A stretch of 64,000 nt of DNA, taken from positions 14,509-78,508 of the forward strand of contig JANNOM010000111.1 of assembly GCA_031399065.1 (NCBI GenBank), read 5' to 3'. Positions 27,664 through 36,364 of this stretch are shown in pieces; the first letter of the stretch is position 1, and every line of letters starts with the position of its first letter. The stretch is from JADCRZ01 sp031399065. GTDB lineage: Bacteria; Bacteroidota; Bacteroidia; Chitinophagales; Chitinophagaceae. A program made the position numbers and the translations under genes. The notes under the pieces were generated by a model. That model searched no databases, was not told where the DNA came from, and saw nothing but the letters and a program-made list of their open reading frames with translations.

Positions 27664-28416
27664 ATGTATATATTAGAGGGAAAAACAGCAATAGTTACGG
27701 GCGGTAATAGTGGCATCGGGTTCTCTGCTGCAAAACTATTTCTTAGCCATGGAGCAAAAGTGATCATTACCGGAAGAAATAAGGAAGCAATTGAAAAAGC
27801 AGCAAGCGAACTAGGCAGTAATGCCTTTGGAATTGTCTCAGACGCCGGGGACATGCAACATCTAACTACCCTGCCCGGAAAGGTCAGCGAAATCACCCAA
27901 AAGATAGATATATTGTTCGTAAACGCAGGTGTTGGTTTATTTGTGCCTTTCGACCAAACCACCGAAGAAGTGTTTGATGCAAACGTGGATATAAATTTTA
28001 AAGGTGCCTTCTTTACTATTCAGAAATTACTGCCGATGATTACATCCGGTGCCTCAATCATTTTAAATTCTACCATTTTACTGCATTGTGGCTACCCGGG
28101 TGCGAGTGCTTACTCAGCATCGAAAGCCGCAGTGCTTTCGTTATGTAAAACGCTGGCCGTTGAACTGGTTGACAGAAATATTCGCGTTAACAGCATCAGC
28201 CCGGGACCAATCAATACTCCCATATATGATAAGATGGGCATTCCCCCGGACGTTATGCAGGAATTCGCCGCAGGTGTTCAGGCAAAGATTCCCATGCAGC
28301 GATTCGGTGCTCCTGAAGAAGTTGCTAACGCGGCGCTTTTCCTGGCCTCCGATGAAAGTTCTTTTATGACGGGTAGTGAAATAACAGTGGATGGGGGTAA
28401 GCGGATTACGTTTTAA
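27664..28416 (+). CDS. SDR family oxidoreductase
   Basis: 250 residues, a classical short-chain dehydrogenase. Cofactor loop GGNSGIGFSAAKL (TGxxxGxG, residues 14-26), NAG motif in LFVNAGVG (near 88), catalytic serine in ILNSTILL (near 137), catalytic YSASK (near 150) and SPGPINTPIYD after the active site. The C terminus LASDESSFMTGSEITVDGG is the standard SDR substrate-side end. It would use NAD(P)H in the cytosol on an unknown carbonyl or alcohol. It lies between a SnoaL-like protein and an SRPBCC protein (15 bases downstream), so all three look like one operon. Confidence 0.9.
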   Translation: MYILEGKTAIVTGGNSGIGFSAAKLFLSHGAKVIITGRNKEAIEKAASELGSNAFGIVSDAGDMQHLTTLPGKVSEITQKIDILFVNAGVGLFVPFDQTTEEVFDANVDINFKGAFFTIQKLLPMITSGASIILNSTILLHCGYPGASAYSASKAAVLSLCKTLAVELVDRNIRVNSISPGPINTPIYDKMGIPPDVMQEFAAGVQAKIPMQRFGAPEEVANAALFLASDESSFMTGSEITVDGGKRITF

Positions 28417-28431
28417 ATTAAAAGCGATTTT

Positions 28432-28938
28432 ATGAAAATAATTTATGTCGTCGGGCTCCTTTGTCTTGCCTGCTTATTTTCCTTTCACGGCCTGGCTCAA
28501 AACGAAAAATTTGAAAAAGCAATGGTGGAAAACAATATCCGGTTTACAGCCAACGGAGACAGTGTCTGGCATTATTTATCAAATCTGGGAAACCTGCAAT
28601 ACCTGGTTCCCTCTACTATCAGGCAGTCCGTGCTGGAAGGCAGCGGAGTGGGAAGTAAGGTTACTTTAAATCTGCAAAATGGTGATAAGATCATCGAGCA
28701 GGTAACTGCATTGGATAATGAAAAGCGCGTGATTTCATATAGCATGATTCAAACACCTTTACCTATCCGGGATTATCTTGCATCCTTTGAAGTAAAAGAA
28801 ATAAAGAAAGAAGTTGAAGTCACGTTCAGGGCAGAATTTTCCGTGCAGGAAAGTAATAAACAACGAAGAATAGCGGCATTTAATAACCTTCAACTGGAAC
28901 TGCTGGAAAATATTAAAAGAATCAAGAGTACAAAATAG
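28432..28938 (+). CDS. secreted SRPBCC (START-like) protein
   Basis: 168 residues. A signal peptide (MKIIYVVGLLCLACLFSFHGLAQ) precedes a polyketide-cyclase/START-like fold. DSVWHYLSNLGNLQYLVPSTIRQSV is the typical helix-grip start, followed by GVGSKVTLNLQNGDKIIEQVTALDNEKRVISYSMIQTPLPIRDYLASFEV and a long C-terminal helix. Such proteins have a deep hydrophobic ligand cavity, and the export signal makes this version periplasmic. It is the last gene of the SnoaL / SDR / SRPBCC unit. The 267 bases to the convergent AraC gene hold only short imperfect hairpins. Confidence 0.82.
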   Translation: MKIIYVVGLLCLACLFSFHGLAQNEKFEKAMVENNIRFTANGDSVWHYLSNLGNLQYLVPSTIRQSVLEGSGVGSKVTLNLQNGDKIIEQVTALDNEKRVISYSMIQTPLPIRDYLASFEVKEIKKEVEVTFRAEFSVQESNKQRRIAAFNNLQLELLENIKRIKSTK

Positions 28939-29205
28939 ATATAGCTGATAATAGCAATATAAATTGGCTCAATAAACGCCTTCCATCTGTCCGTGATATA
29001 TACATAAAAGTTAATAACCGACGGACTTTTATCCGAACCTCGTGAACCTTCACAAATACCTGTTACCAACACTTTTCGCCCGAAGGGCGTAGCTGTTTAT
29101 AATCTGGATTAGTTTATCCATTAGGTGGATAGCGGACATAGGCTTAAAGTACGACTCACTTTATTAAAACCAGATCGCAACCTTTCTTTAATAGTAACAA
29201 TATAA

Positions 29206-30123
29206 TTATTGGAAAGAATGACGGAATTCCAAAGGCGAAACATTTGTTTTTGTCTTAAACAACTTGCTGAACGATTGCGGATGTTCGAAGCCTAATTCAT
29301 ATGCAATTTCACCTACCGATAAATCAGTAGTAGATAATTTTTCTTTTGCCTTTTCAATCAGTTTGTCGTGTATAAGTTGCTGAGTGCTTTGGCCTGTCAA
29401 TGTCTTAAGCAAACCACTTAGATAATTGGGTGATATATTTAATGCCCCGGCAATGTATTGAACGGTGGGCAGGCCTCTTTTTTCCAGGGCATCGCTGCTC
29501 ATATATTCAGTTACGATATCCTCCAGGCGACTAAGGATGTTGTGATTGGTTATTTTCCGGGTAATAAACTGGCGGTGATAGAACCTGTCTGCATAATTGA
29601 GCAGTAGTTCCAGTTGCGCAATGATTATATCCTGGCTGAATTTGTCGATGTTTGAATGATACTCCTGCTGAATATTCTGCATAATCCCCATAATGATTGT
29701 TTCTTCTTTGTCCGAAAGAAACAGGGCTTCATTAACCGAATAGTCAAAATATTCATACTGCTTTATGGTTTTAGCTAAAGGAGTGTTCCACAAAAAATCG
29801 GGATGAACCAGTAGCATCCATCCCGATTGTTTTAACGCTGTATCTTTTTCCACCTCGATTCTCAGCACCTGGCCAGGTGACATAAAAACCAGGATACCTT
29901 CATTAAAATCGAAATCCTGCTGGCCGTATTTCATCCTCGCATTAAAATTCTTTTTTAACGCAATGCAATAGAAATCCTTTATCAGTGCCATTTCATTGGC
30001 AGGCACTTTTTTTATCAGTTCTAAATTTATCACGCTGATTAAAGGATGCTCCGGCTTGGGCAATTCCCTGAACTGGTGAAATTCACTGATCGTTTTAAAC
30101 CGAAACGTTTTCGTATTTGCCAT
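29206..30123 (-). CDS. AraC-family transcriptional regulator
   Basis: 305 residues. The C-terminal 100 residues are a double helix-turn-helix of the AraC type: GLPTVQYIAGALNISPNYLSGLLKTLTGQSTQQLIHDKLIEKAKEKL, then SVGEIAYELGFEHPQSFSKLFKTKTNVSPLEFR, which matches the family signature. The first 190 residues form a cupin-like sensing domain (KYGQQDFDFNEGILVFMSPGQVLRIEV). It follows the NmrA-like reductase gene on the same strand by 18 bases and may control it and the convergent SnoaL/SDR genes, which is inferred from position only. Confidence 0.9.
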   Translation of the reverse strand: MANTKTFRFKTISEFHQFRELPKPEHPLISVINLELIKKVPANEMALIKDFYCIALKKNFNARMKYGQQDFDFNEGILVFMSPGQVLRIEVEKDTALKQSGWMLLVHPDFLWNTPLAKTIKQYEYFDYSVNEALFLSDKEETIIMGIMQNIQQEYHSNIDKFSQDIIIAQLELLLNYADRFYHRQFITRKITNHNILSRLEDIVTEYMSSDALEKRGLPTVQYIAGALNISPNYLSGLLKTLTGQSTQQLIHDKLIEKAKEKLSTTDLSVGEIAYELGFEHPQSFSKLFKTKTNVSPLEFRHSFQ

Positions 30124-30141
30124 ATCACAATGTAACTATTG

Positions 30142-31035
30142 TTATTTAAAGGAGGCAGCAAATTCCTTTGCAAAGTCCGCCAACTTTACTTTACCCATAA
30201 ATGCCGGCCTGTTCCGGAAATAATCTTCTGATAATAAACCGCTGTTAAGACCGGAATACAGTTCGACCAAACCGGCAGCAATTTCTTTATTCATACCGAT
30301 TGCCACTAAACCGCTCAGCGTTTGTTCGTCGGTAACAAGTACCCATTTTAAATCGGGCTTTCCGATAGCGGCGCCTAACACACTTGCCGTTTCACTACCT
30401 GTTAATTCCTCACTTGCCACATACCGAACTTTCCTTCCAGTAAGCGGGGCTACTATCTCATCAGCTACTGCGGCAGCAATATCGATAGGCGAAACCCATG
30501 GTATTTTTTGACCTACACCATAGTTTGCTGCGATAAACCCCTCCGTTTTTATCATATCTACATATCCATACAAATTGTAGTAGAAAGAAGTCGGCCTCAT
30601 GTGAGTAATGGCTACATCTGAGGGCAATTCGTTCAAAATATTCTGCACATCGTGAGCCCCGATTAAAATCCCCGATCCCTTTTTTAAATGAGCACCGATG
30701 GTACTCAGGTTCACTACCCGCTTTACACCCGACCGTTGAATGGCTTGTGAATAGTTATTACCAAGCCTCCTGTAATACGCCAGCAGGTCGAGGTTATGGT
30801 CAAAGTAGTTATTAGGGGGCACCATACAGTACACGGCGTCCGCGCCGGTAAAAGCGGCTGACAAAAAATCAACATCTTCCAGTGACCCAATAGCGGCAGT
30901 AGCACCCAATGCTTCGATATCTTTTTGCCTTTCGGCGTTGCTGCTGATAACGGTGATGGTATGTCCTTTTTGCACTAACTCCTGGGTTAGTGGCTTGCTG
31001 ATGTGTCCTAACGAACCGGTAAGTACTATTTTCAT
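30142..31035 (-). CDS. NmrA-like NAD(P)-binding SDR protein
   Basis: 297 residues. The atypical Rossmann start MKIVLTGSLGHISKPLTQELVQKGHTITVISS shows GSLGHIS instead of GxxGxxG, consistent with the NmrA/atypical SDR class. It lacks the classical YxxxK pair. THMRPTSFYYNLY (near 150) and IPWVSPIDIAAAVADEIV (near 190) match quinone oxidoreductase-like and NmrA-like proteins. These act either as reductases or as redox sensors. The gene is immediately upstream of the AraC regulator on the same strand, so probably co-transcribed. Cytosolic. Confidence 0.83.
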   Translation of the reverse strand: MKIVLTGSLGHISKPLTQELVQKGHTITVISSNAERQKDIEALGATAAIGSLEDVDFLSAAFTGADAVYCMVPPNNYFDHNLDLLAYYRRLGNNYSQAIQRSGVKRVVNLSTIGAHLKKGSGILIGAHDVQNILNELPSDVAITHMRPTSFYYNLYGYVDMIKTEGFIAANYGVGQKIPWVSPIDIAAAVADEIVAPLTGRKVRYVASEELTGSETASVLGAAIGKPDLKWVLVTDEQTLSGLVAIGMNKEIAAGLVELYSGLNSGLLSEDYFRNRPAFMGKVKLADFAKEFAASFK

Positions 31036-31140
31036 TTTCTTTTAATTTAATAGTACAAAGCTCCGGGGTATTAAACAAACAGGTGTAACCTAATCTACTT
31101 TTATTGTAGTCGAATCAGGGTTCTTAATATTACATGCATT

Positions 31141-31178
31141 AAAAATAAAACGGCTGCTTCCGTTAGAAGACAGCCGTT
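31141..31178 (-). terminator. rho-independent terminator after the rhodopsin operon
   Basis: Perfect arms AACGGCTG and CAGCCGTT with an inner CTTC/GAAG stem. Read on the - strand the hairpin is followed by a T-rich tail. It closes the transcript that contains the fasciclin gene. Confidence 0.85.
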
Positions 31179-31199
31179 GTATTTTAAAATACGGTTGAA

Positions 31200-31718
31200 C
31201 TATGCAGGTAATAACACAGCGTCTACTACGTGAATAACTCCGTTACTTGCTTTAAGATCTGTTGCTGTAACAGTAGCCTTACCACCTTTTTCATCCGTTA
31301 TAACCACTTTTCCGTTTTCCAGTGCTGCAGACAATTTACCTCCCGCAACGGTTGTAAGTACTGCTGTACCATTTCCCTTTTTAATAGCAGCCAATACATC
31401 TTTTGCTGAGAGATTGCCAGCCACAACATGGTATGTGAGTATACCGCTCAATTGCGCTTTCGATTCGGGCTTTAACAATGATTCTACAGTGCCTGCAGGT
31501 AATTTATCAAATGCAGCATTAGTAGGCCCGAACACGGTAAAAGGTCCTGCACCCTTTAAGGTTTCCACTAATTCTGCTGCTTTAACGGCAGCTACTAGTG
31601 TGGTGTGGTCTTTTGAACCAGCGGCTACGTCAACAATATCCGACTTCTTTTGTGCTGATAATGTAAGTGACATAACACTTACCGCAAAAAACAAAAATGC
31701 GCTCGTGATTGATTTCAT
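31200..31718 (-). CDS. secreted fasciclin-domain protein
   Basis: 172 residues. A signal peptide (ending SLTLSAQ, about residue 22) precedes one full fasciclin (FAS1) domain: DHTTLVAAVKAAELVETLKGAGPFTVFGPTNAAFDKLPAGTVESLLKPE (FAS1 H1 motif region), then LTYHVVAGNLSAKDVL and the H2-like end ASNGVIHVVDAVLLP. FAS1 domains mediate adhesion or bind small ligands. It starts 46 bases after the Blh gene and ends before a strong terminator, so it appears to be the last gene of the rhodopsin operon. A role in light-related physiology is inferred only from that. Confidence 0.9.
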   Translation of the reverse strand: MKSITSAFLFFAVSVMSLTLSAQKKSDIVDVAAGSKDHTTLVAAVKAAELVETLKGAGPFTVFGPTNAAFDKLPAGTVESLLKPESKAQLSGILTYHVVAGNLSAKDVLAAIKKGNGTAVLTTVAGGKLSAALENGKVVITDEKGGKATVTATDLKASNGVIHVVDAVLLPA

Positions 31719-31764
31719 AAACTTTGATTTTCCCTTTTAACAGGATGAATAAAAAAAAGTTGCG

Positions 31765-32724
31765 TTAGTTAGTTGCATTTCGACTATATTTTTTTGCAAC
31801 ATACTGTTCAGATCTCAGTATTTTATACATGTCATGCATTATTTGCATATGAGGGGCTGTGAGCACAGCCAATCCAAGAAATATGTAAATTACCAGCGAA
31901 TCCATACTCATGAACATGAAACCGGATAATCCGAACAAAATAATACCGGCAGTGGCAATCAGGCTGTATATACCTATTTTCTTAACAATTACGATAGCCG
32001 GGAACGCATCGTCTTTCCGCAGGTAGCCAAATATTTTACTCATCGATAATAGGGAATGCCACACTATAAAATAAAAAGTGAAGCCAAGCATCATCGGCAG
32101 GCTGAATAAAATGACCGCCAAAAAGGCAAATTGAACTAAAAAGTACCCGCGGTCATCTTCGTGTATATTCTTGTCTTTAAAATAAAGAAAAGTACTCACA
32201 AAAAACAAAAGCACCGTAAAGGATAGAATCGTATATCTGAACTCTTCGATCCAGATCGTAACGAATGCATATTTTGTACCGGCTGCAAACAATTGCAAGA
32301 GCGGTTTTACTTCTGTGAAATGATGCAGTAATATTATTTCCAGGATAACCAACCCGTAGCTGGTAATAAATAGTTTACCAGTGAATGAATCGGTTTTAAA
32401 TCGAAACAGATCAGTTTCCCCAAAGTGATACGCTGCAAAGAGGATGAATAGTACGTTACCGAATAAGGGGAAGCACCAAAGTACGGCAGCAAACAAAAGC
32501 AGACGCCCGAGATAATTAACAAAAAATCTTAACTTGGAGAATAACCGCTGTTGACCAGCGGTATTTTGCATCGCAATAAGCAAATCTGCTGCTCCATGTG
32601 GTATACCCAGTAGTACAATACCAACTAAAAAAATGACTGTCTGCGTGTGTGCAGAAAACGGTTCGATGAACTGTTGAACGGTCAACAATATTAAGCCCGT
32701 TAAGATGAGTAGCAATCGGATCAT
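31765..32724 (-). CDS. blh: Brp/Blh family beta-carotene 15,15'-dioxygenase
   Basis: 319 residues, an integral membrane protein with eight or so helices. Iron-ligand histidines are visible in GIPHGAADLL (near residue 43), AAYHFGETDLF (near 105), VWHSLLSM (near 225) and MQIMHDMY (near 297), the standard Brp/Blh pattern. The enzyme cleaves beta-carotene symmetrically with O2 to yield two all-trans-retinal molecules. This supplies the chromophore of the rhodopsin encoded 50 bases upstream. The carotenoid biosynthesis genes (crtE, crtB, crtI, crtY) are not in this window. Confidence 0.93.
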   Translation of the reverse strand: MIRLLLILTGLILLTVQQFIEPFSAHTQTVIFLVGIVLLGIPHGAADLLIAMQNTAGQQRLFSKLRFFVNYLGRLLLFAAVLWCFPLFGNVLFILFAAYHFGETDLFRFKTDSFTGKLFITSYGLVILEIILLHHFTEVKPLLQLFAAGTKYAFVTIWIEEFRYTILSFTVLLFFVSTFLYFKDKNIHEDDRGYFLVQFAFLAVILFSLPMMLGFTFYFIVWHSLLSMSKIFGYLRKDDAFPAIVIVKKIGIYSLIATAGIILFGLSGFMFMSMDSLVIYIFLGLAVLTAPHMQIMHDMYKILRSEQYVAKKYSRNATN

Positions 32725-32773
32725 AACAGAAAGTTAAAAGCACAATGCTTAGGGCATTGTGCTTTTATTAAAA

Positions 32774-33517
32774 TTATATGGCGACCGTTGCGGGGGACTT
32801 GTCTGACTGAGCCAGTCCGTAAATAACAAGACCGAAACCAATCTTATTGATGGCATCGCCGATATTATAAACCACGTCCAACGATAAGCCTTCAAACACT
32901 CTCATGCCAAACAGACCACCTTCTGTTCCTGCTATGTATCCAATTGGATATATTGCCCATCCTACCAGTACAAACCAGGCTAATGTCTTATTAGCCCTTG
33001 CAACTGCAGGTCCTGCATCTTTGGCCAGCCTGGCAACATCTCCAAACCAGATAAGGTATACAATATAAAAATAACCAAGGCTACTCACAAATCCCCATAT
33101 CCAGCTTTGCTTTTCAGTTGGATAGATGGCTTCACCAATATAACCTGTTACCAGCATAAACACTGCTGCAGCAACCAGTTTCCATAAAAGACTTAACCGC
33201 GCACCTGCTTTTTTCGTGATCAGGTAAAATTCAACGCACATAAGCGGCACGGTTAATAACCAGTCAACATACCGGAAAAAGGTTGGCGACTGCCCCGTAG
33301 CGAGATTATAATCACGCATGTAAAAATAATGGACAGCAGCAATAAATGTGATAAGGCCTGAAACAAGAATAGAAGTGCGCCATTTCTTATCTACATTCCA
33401 TGTTTCAAAAAAGAAAAATACCGAGGCGGCCAGCATAGCCATACAGCCTACGAAGAAAGTAAAGGCAACATAATTGCCATTGGAGATCGGGAGAATCTCA
33501 AGCAATGTGTAATACAT
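32774..33517 (-). CDS. proteorhodopsin-like light-driven proton pump
   Basis: 247 residues from the ATG at 33517, with seven transmembrane helices. The retinal lysine is Lys225 in DAINKIGFG. The helix-C motif RYVDWLLTVPLMCVEF gives Asp85-Thr89-Glu96 (a DTE motif: Schiff-base acceptor, intermediate residue and proton donor), typical of outward proton-pumping proteorhodopsins rather than NDQ sodium or NTQ chloride pumps. His63 (VHYFYMR) corresponds to the proteorhodopsin histidine that interacts with the acceptor Asp. Met93 at the spectral-tuning position suggests green absorption. Gly142 follows a Trp at the start of helix E. The gene is followed by blh and preceded by a LytTR regulator on the same strand. 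Confidence 0.95.
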   Translation of the reverse strand: MYYTLLEILPISNGNYVAFTFFVGCMAMLAASVFFFFETWNVDKKWRTSILVSGLITFIAAVHYFYMRDYNLATGQSPTFFRYVDWLLTVPLMCVEFYLITKKAGARLSLLWKLVAAAVFMLVTGYIGEAIYPTEKQSWIWGFVSSLGYFYIVYLIWFGDVARLAKDAGPAVARANKTLAWFVLVGWAIYPIGYIAGTEGGLFGMRVFEGLSLDVVYNIGDAINKIGFGLVIYGLAQSDKSPATVAI

Positions 33518-33747
33518 ATTAAATTGGTTTAAAGATGACAAAGCTGATCGAATAGAGAAATTGTTCTGCTTTCTCTGGGAATTATATTAGTTGAGTTAGG
33601 TGAATTATTTAGATAAACAGCATGTGTTAAGAAATTGTTGCAGAAAGTTAAAATAATTGTTAAATCTGATGAGAAGGGAGTATAACCTTTTCTCTCTATT
33701 CACCCGATTATTTCTTGTTCTGCTTTTGAGGGGAAGGCCATAATTGT

Positions 33748-34071
33748 TCATTCAATAATGTTTAATTGACCAACGAACGACTGGTAATACTGCCTGGACA
33801 CAGGCAATACTTCATTACCAAGAATTACTAAATGGTCTTTGGCTATTTCGTCGATGAAATAAACGGATACTGCAAAGGAGCGGTGGATTTTTATAAATAT
33901 ATCGTTGGGAAGTTTGGCCAGCGTGCGGGATAAGGTTGATCGAACGAGGTAAAAACTTTTATCGGAAAGAAACACTTTGGTATAATTTCCTTCCGTTAAA
34001 AGGCACACTACATTTTCAGGATTTACGCTCTTAAGGACTTTATTCTGCCAAACGAAAAAAGGTTTTATCAT
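33748..34071 (-). CDS. stand-alone LytTR-type DNA-binding regulator
   Basis: 107 residues that are almost entirely a LytTR domain: FVWQNKVLKSVNPENVVCLLTEGNYTKVFLSDKSFYLVRSTLSRTLAKLPNDIFIKIHRSFAVSVYFIDEI with the typical KIHRSFAV and LPVSRQY motifs. There is no response-regulator receiver domain, so it must be controlled by abundance, another protein or another signal. It is on the same strand as, and 230 bases upstream of, the rhodopsin start and may regulate that operon (inference). The intervening 230 bases (33518-33747) are AT-rich and probably contain the operon promoter. Confidence 0.85.
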   Translation of the reverse strand: MIKPFFVWQNKVLKSVNPENVVCLLTEGNYTKVFLSDKSFYLVRSTLSRTLAKLPNDIFIKIHRSFAVSVYFIDEIAKDHLVILGNEVLPVSRQYYQSFVGQLNIIE

Positions 34072-34393
34072 CGGTGATTCAGCTTATTATTAAAAGATTT
34101 ACTAATTTAAGAAATTGCTGTCAAAACAGCTTAGATGAATATCAAGATATCAACGTGTATCTCTATTTGAAAAGCCTTTCACTTTAACCTGCTCTTAATA
34201 CAAAGGGTAGAAAAGAAACATCCCTCATGTTTTGATTTAAGGCTAAAGCGCCGGCCAAATACCTGGTTGAATCCGGGATGCGTCTTTAATTGCACCCCAG
34301 CCCGCGAACACCATTGGAACATGGTTGCCCTTTCACCTGTTCGAGGATTCTTCCCGTGACGGCCAGTATTTACAGGGGTTTCAGGTATTTTCC

Positions 34394-34516
34394 GAGGTAG
34401 CAATGAGGAGGCATTGAGGTAGCAATGAGGTCGCTTCGGGGTGTGGCCGGGGTAAAATTGTCATTCATCACAGGTTTTGTAAAACACCGCCACAAGTTTG
34501 ATTTAACACCGTCACA
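34394..34516. repeat. two pairs of direct repeats with 22-base period
   Basis: GAGGTAGCAATGAGG occurs at 34394-34408 and again at 34416-34430. AACACCGYCACA occurs at 34483-34494 (C) and 34505-34516 (T). Both pairs have a 22-base period, about two helical turns, and lie 165-290 bases before the gene at 34681. The rest of 34072-34680 holds no gene I can support. Confidence 0.5.
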
Positions 34517-34680
34517 TTTTTGGAAAACGAGGCGAGTATGAGCACTATTTTTGTTCTATCAGTTCGCAGCTGCAGGAGTTCGCTCAGGCTACCGGGACGG
34601 GCGAACCCCGGGAACCTTCTTCTGCAGGCTACTACTGGTAAACAAACATTATTATTTAATCAAACAAAAAACACATTTTA

Positions 34681-35249
34681 TGGCACATTCAGACAATAGT
34701 ATAATTACTGGCAAATTCAAAGGCTCCCTCGGTAAGGAGCTCGTATTTCGCGAGTGGAACGGTAAAACCGTGGTGGCTAAATCACCCAGAAAAAGGAAGG
34801 GAGATCCTACCCCGGCGCAGGCAGAAACGCAGGAAAAATTCCTTATGGCATCGCGGTATGCAAAAGCCGTTGTATCATCAGACGACCAGGGCATGGCGGA
34901 GGCCTATGCCGGCGCGCTGCGGCCGCGACAGAACCTATACAGCCGGGCGGTGGAAGATTTTATGTCTTACCCGAAAATAAAAAGTATCAACACCCGTACC
35001 TATAAAGGCGCAGTGGGTGATAAGCTCACTGTAAGGGCTTTCGATGATTTCCGCGTCACCGGCGTACGTTTGGAAATTTATGCTGCTGACGGCTCACTGC
35101 TGGAAGAGGGTGAAGCGCAGGTGAGTACAATAAGCCTGGACTGGACCTATACTGCCACGCGGGTAAACAACCTGCTGGCGGGTAGTATCATTAAGGCTAT
35201 CGCGACCGATGTTCCCAATAATGAAGGGATATTGGAAGTGAGGTTGTAA
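34681..35249 (+). CDS. conserved hypothetical protein of Bacteroidota
   Basis: 189 residues from the ATG at 34681. The upstream open frame has no coding character. The N-terminal 75 residues (GKFKGSLGKELVFREWNGKTVVAKSPRKRKG, with a basic patch) recur in short Bacteroidota proteins of unknown function. A C-terminal beta-sandwich-like part follows (TVRAFDDFRVTGVRLEIYAADGSLLEEGEAQ). No signal peptide, so presumed cytosolic. It is monogenic and terminated by a strong hairpin. Direct repeats lie in the long upstream region. Confidence 0.7.
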
Positions 35250-35257
35250 GATTTATA

Positions 35258-35297
35258 TCAGAGGGGGTGTACCGGTTGTACACCTCCTCTGATTTTT
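35258..35297 (+). terminator. rho-independent terminator
   Basis: Arms TCAGAGG/CCTCTGA and GTGTAC/GTACAC around a short loop, followed by five T. It ends the hypothetical gene at 34681-35249 just before the convergent PUL cluster. Confidence 0.88.
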
Positions 35298-35478
35298 AAT
35301 TTATTGAATAGTAGCAATCGCTTTATCATTGGCAAAAGAAAAATCCTGCACAAAACGGTTGAAAATAAATCATTCTTTTACGTGATGATCAGATGAACCA
35401 TTTCAAAATGAACGGCAGCCGTTTTTTGATACATGAATACAGCATCTTTCTCTATGCTAATTTCGAATAGCTAAAAAA

Positions 35479-36348
35479 TCAATCGGCATACCTTCTCATC
35501 TCCTGGCCTTTATTACCCGTTTGAATAGTTAATATTTTGCCAGCAAGTGGTTGTGCCGCCTTTTCCGTAGCAGTTAAAATGCGCCGGGAGCTTGTAATGA
35601 AAAGGGTTGTACGTCCTTCACCACCAAAACAACAACTGGTGGGATGGGTAATTGGTAATTCAATTCTGCTGCATCTTTTACCATTGCTATCAAATTGAAG
35701 TATCATGCCGCCGCCCCACATGGCGATCCATAAATTTCCAGTCTCGTCAACACACAAACCATCTGGAAATTCGTGTTCACTAAATTCAATGAAGTTTTTG
35801 CGATTACTAATGCTTGCATCAGCGGGGTTATAATCGTATGAGTATACAACATGCCCGTTGGTATCTGCCAGATAAAATACTGTACCGGCAGGCGACCAGT
35901 CCATTCCATTACTTAGAAGCAGATCTCGCTCGATACATTGTACGGTTCGATCAGGCCGGAGCTGGAATAAATTACCAATGGGTTTCATTCCATTGAAAGT
36001 CATAGTGCCTGCTATAAGATTTCCCAGCGGATCTACCTTGCCGTCGTTGAACCTGGTTTCCGGAAAATACGGCTGTGGATTATTGAAAAGTGTTATGCAG
36101 GAATCAGGACTGATATCTGTAATTCCAAATCCTTCATGTGCCGCAAATACGAAACCGCCCTTTTGCCTAAGCGCAACTACGCCGATAGGCTGACCGATAT
36201 TTCTTTTTTCAAATTTTCCGCTGGCCGGATCACCTGAATAAAAATCGCCCGCAAACATATCTACCCAGTATAAGCGATGGGTGATAACATCCCAGACAGG
36301 TCCCTCTCCATGATCGATGGTCAGGTCAAAAGGAGTTCCAATGATCAT
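35479..36348 (-). CDS. SMP-30/gluconolactonase/LRE-like protein
   Basis: 289 residues, a six-bladed beta-propeller of the SMP-30 (regucalcin/gluconolactonase) family. Metal-binding motifs include GEGPVWD (Glu near residue 15), NDGKVDPLGNLIAGTM (Asn/Asp near 101), SNGMDWSPAGTVFYLADT (near 145) and the catalytic-site HEFPDGLCVDETGNLWIAMWGGG (Asp near 195). These proteins hydrolyse sugar-acid lactones such as glucono-, xylono- or galactono-lactone. It is the last gene of the PUL and follows mannonate dehydratase by 16 bases, so a sugar-acid lactone is the likely substrate. Confidence 0.85.
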   Translation of the reverse strand: MIIGTPFDLTIDHGEGPVWDVITHRLYWVDMFAGDFYSGDPASGKFEKRNIGQPIGVVALRQKGGFVFAAHEGFGITDISPDSCITLFNNPQPYFPETRFNDGKVDPLGNLIAGTMTFNGMKPIGNLFQLRPDRTVQCIERDLLLSNGMDWSPAGTVFYLADTNGHVVYSYDYNPADASISNRKNFIEFSEHEFPDGLCVDETGNLWIAMWGGGMILQFDSNGKRCSRIELPITHPTSCCFGGEGRTTLFITSSRRILTATEKAAQPLAGKILTIQTGNKGQEMRRYAD

Positions 36349-36364
36349 GGCGGATATTTTTAAG

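Noticed and set aside
32774..33517. Sodium-pumping or chloride-pumping rhodopsin
   Set aside because: The helix-C motif is Asp-Thr-Glu, not NDQ or NTQ.
34179..34403. 74-residue - strand frame near the LytTR gene
   Set aside because: Composition is basic and disordered with no motif, and it lies over the direct-repeat region; read as chance.
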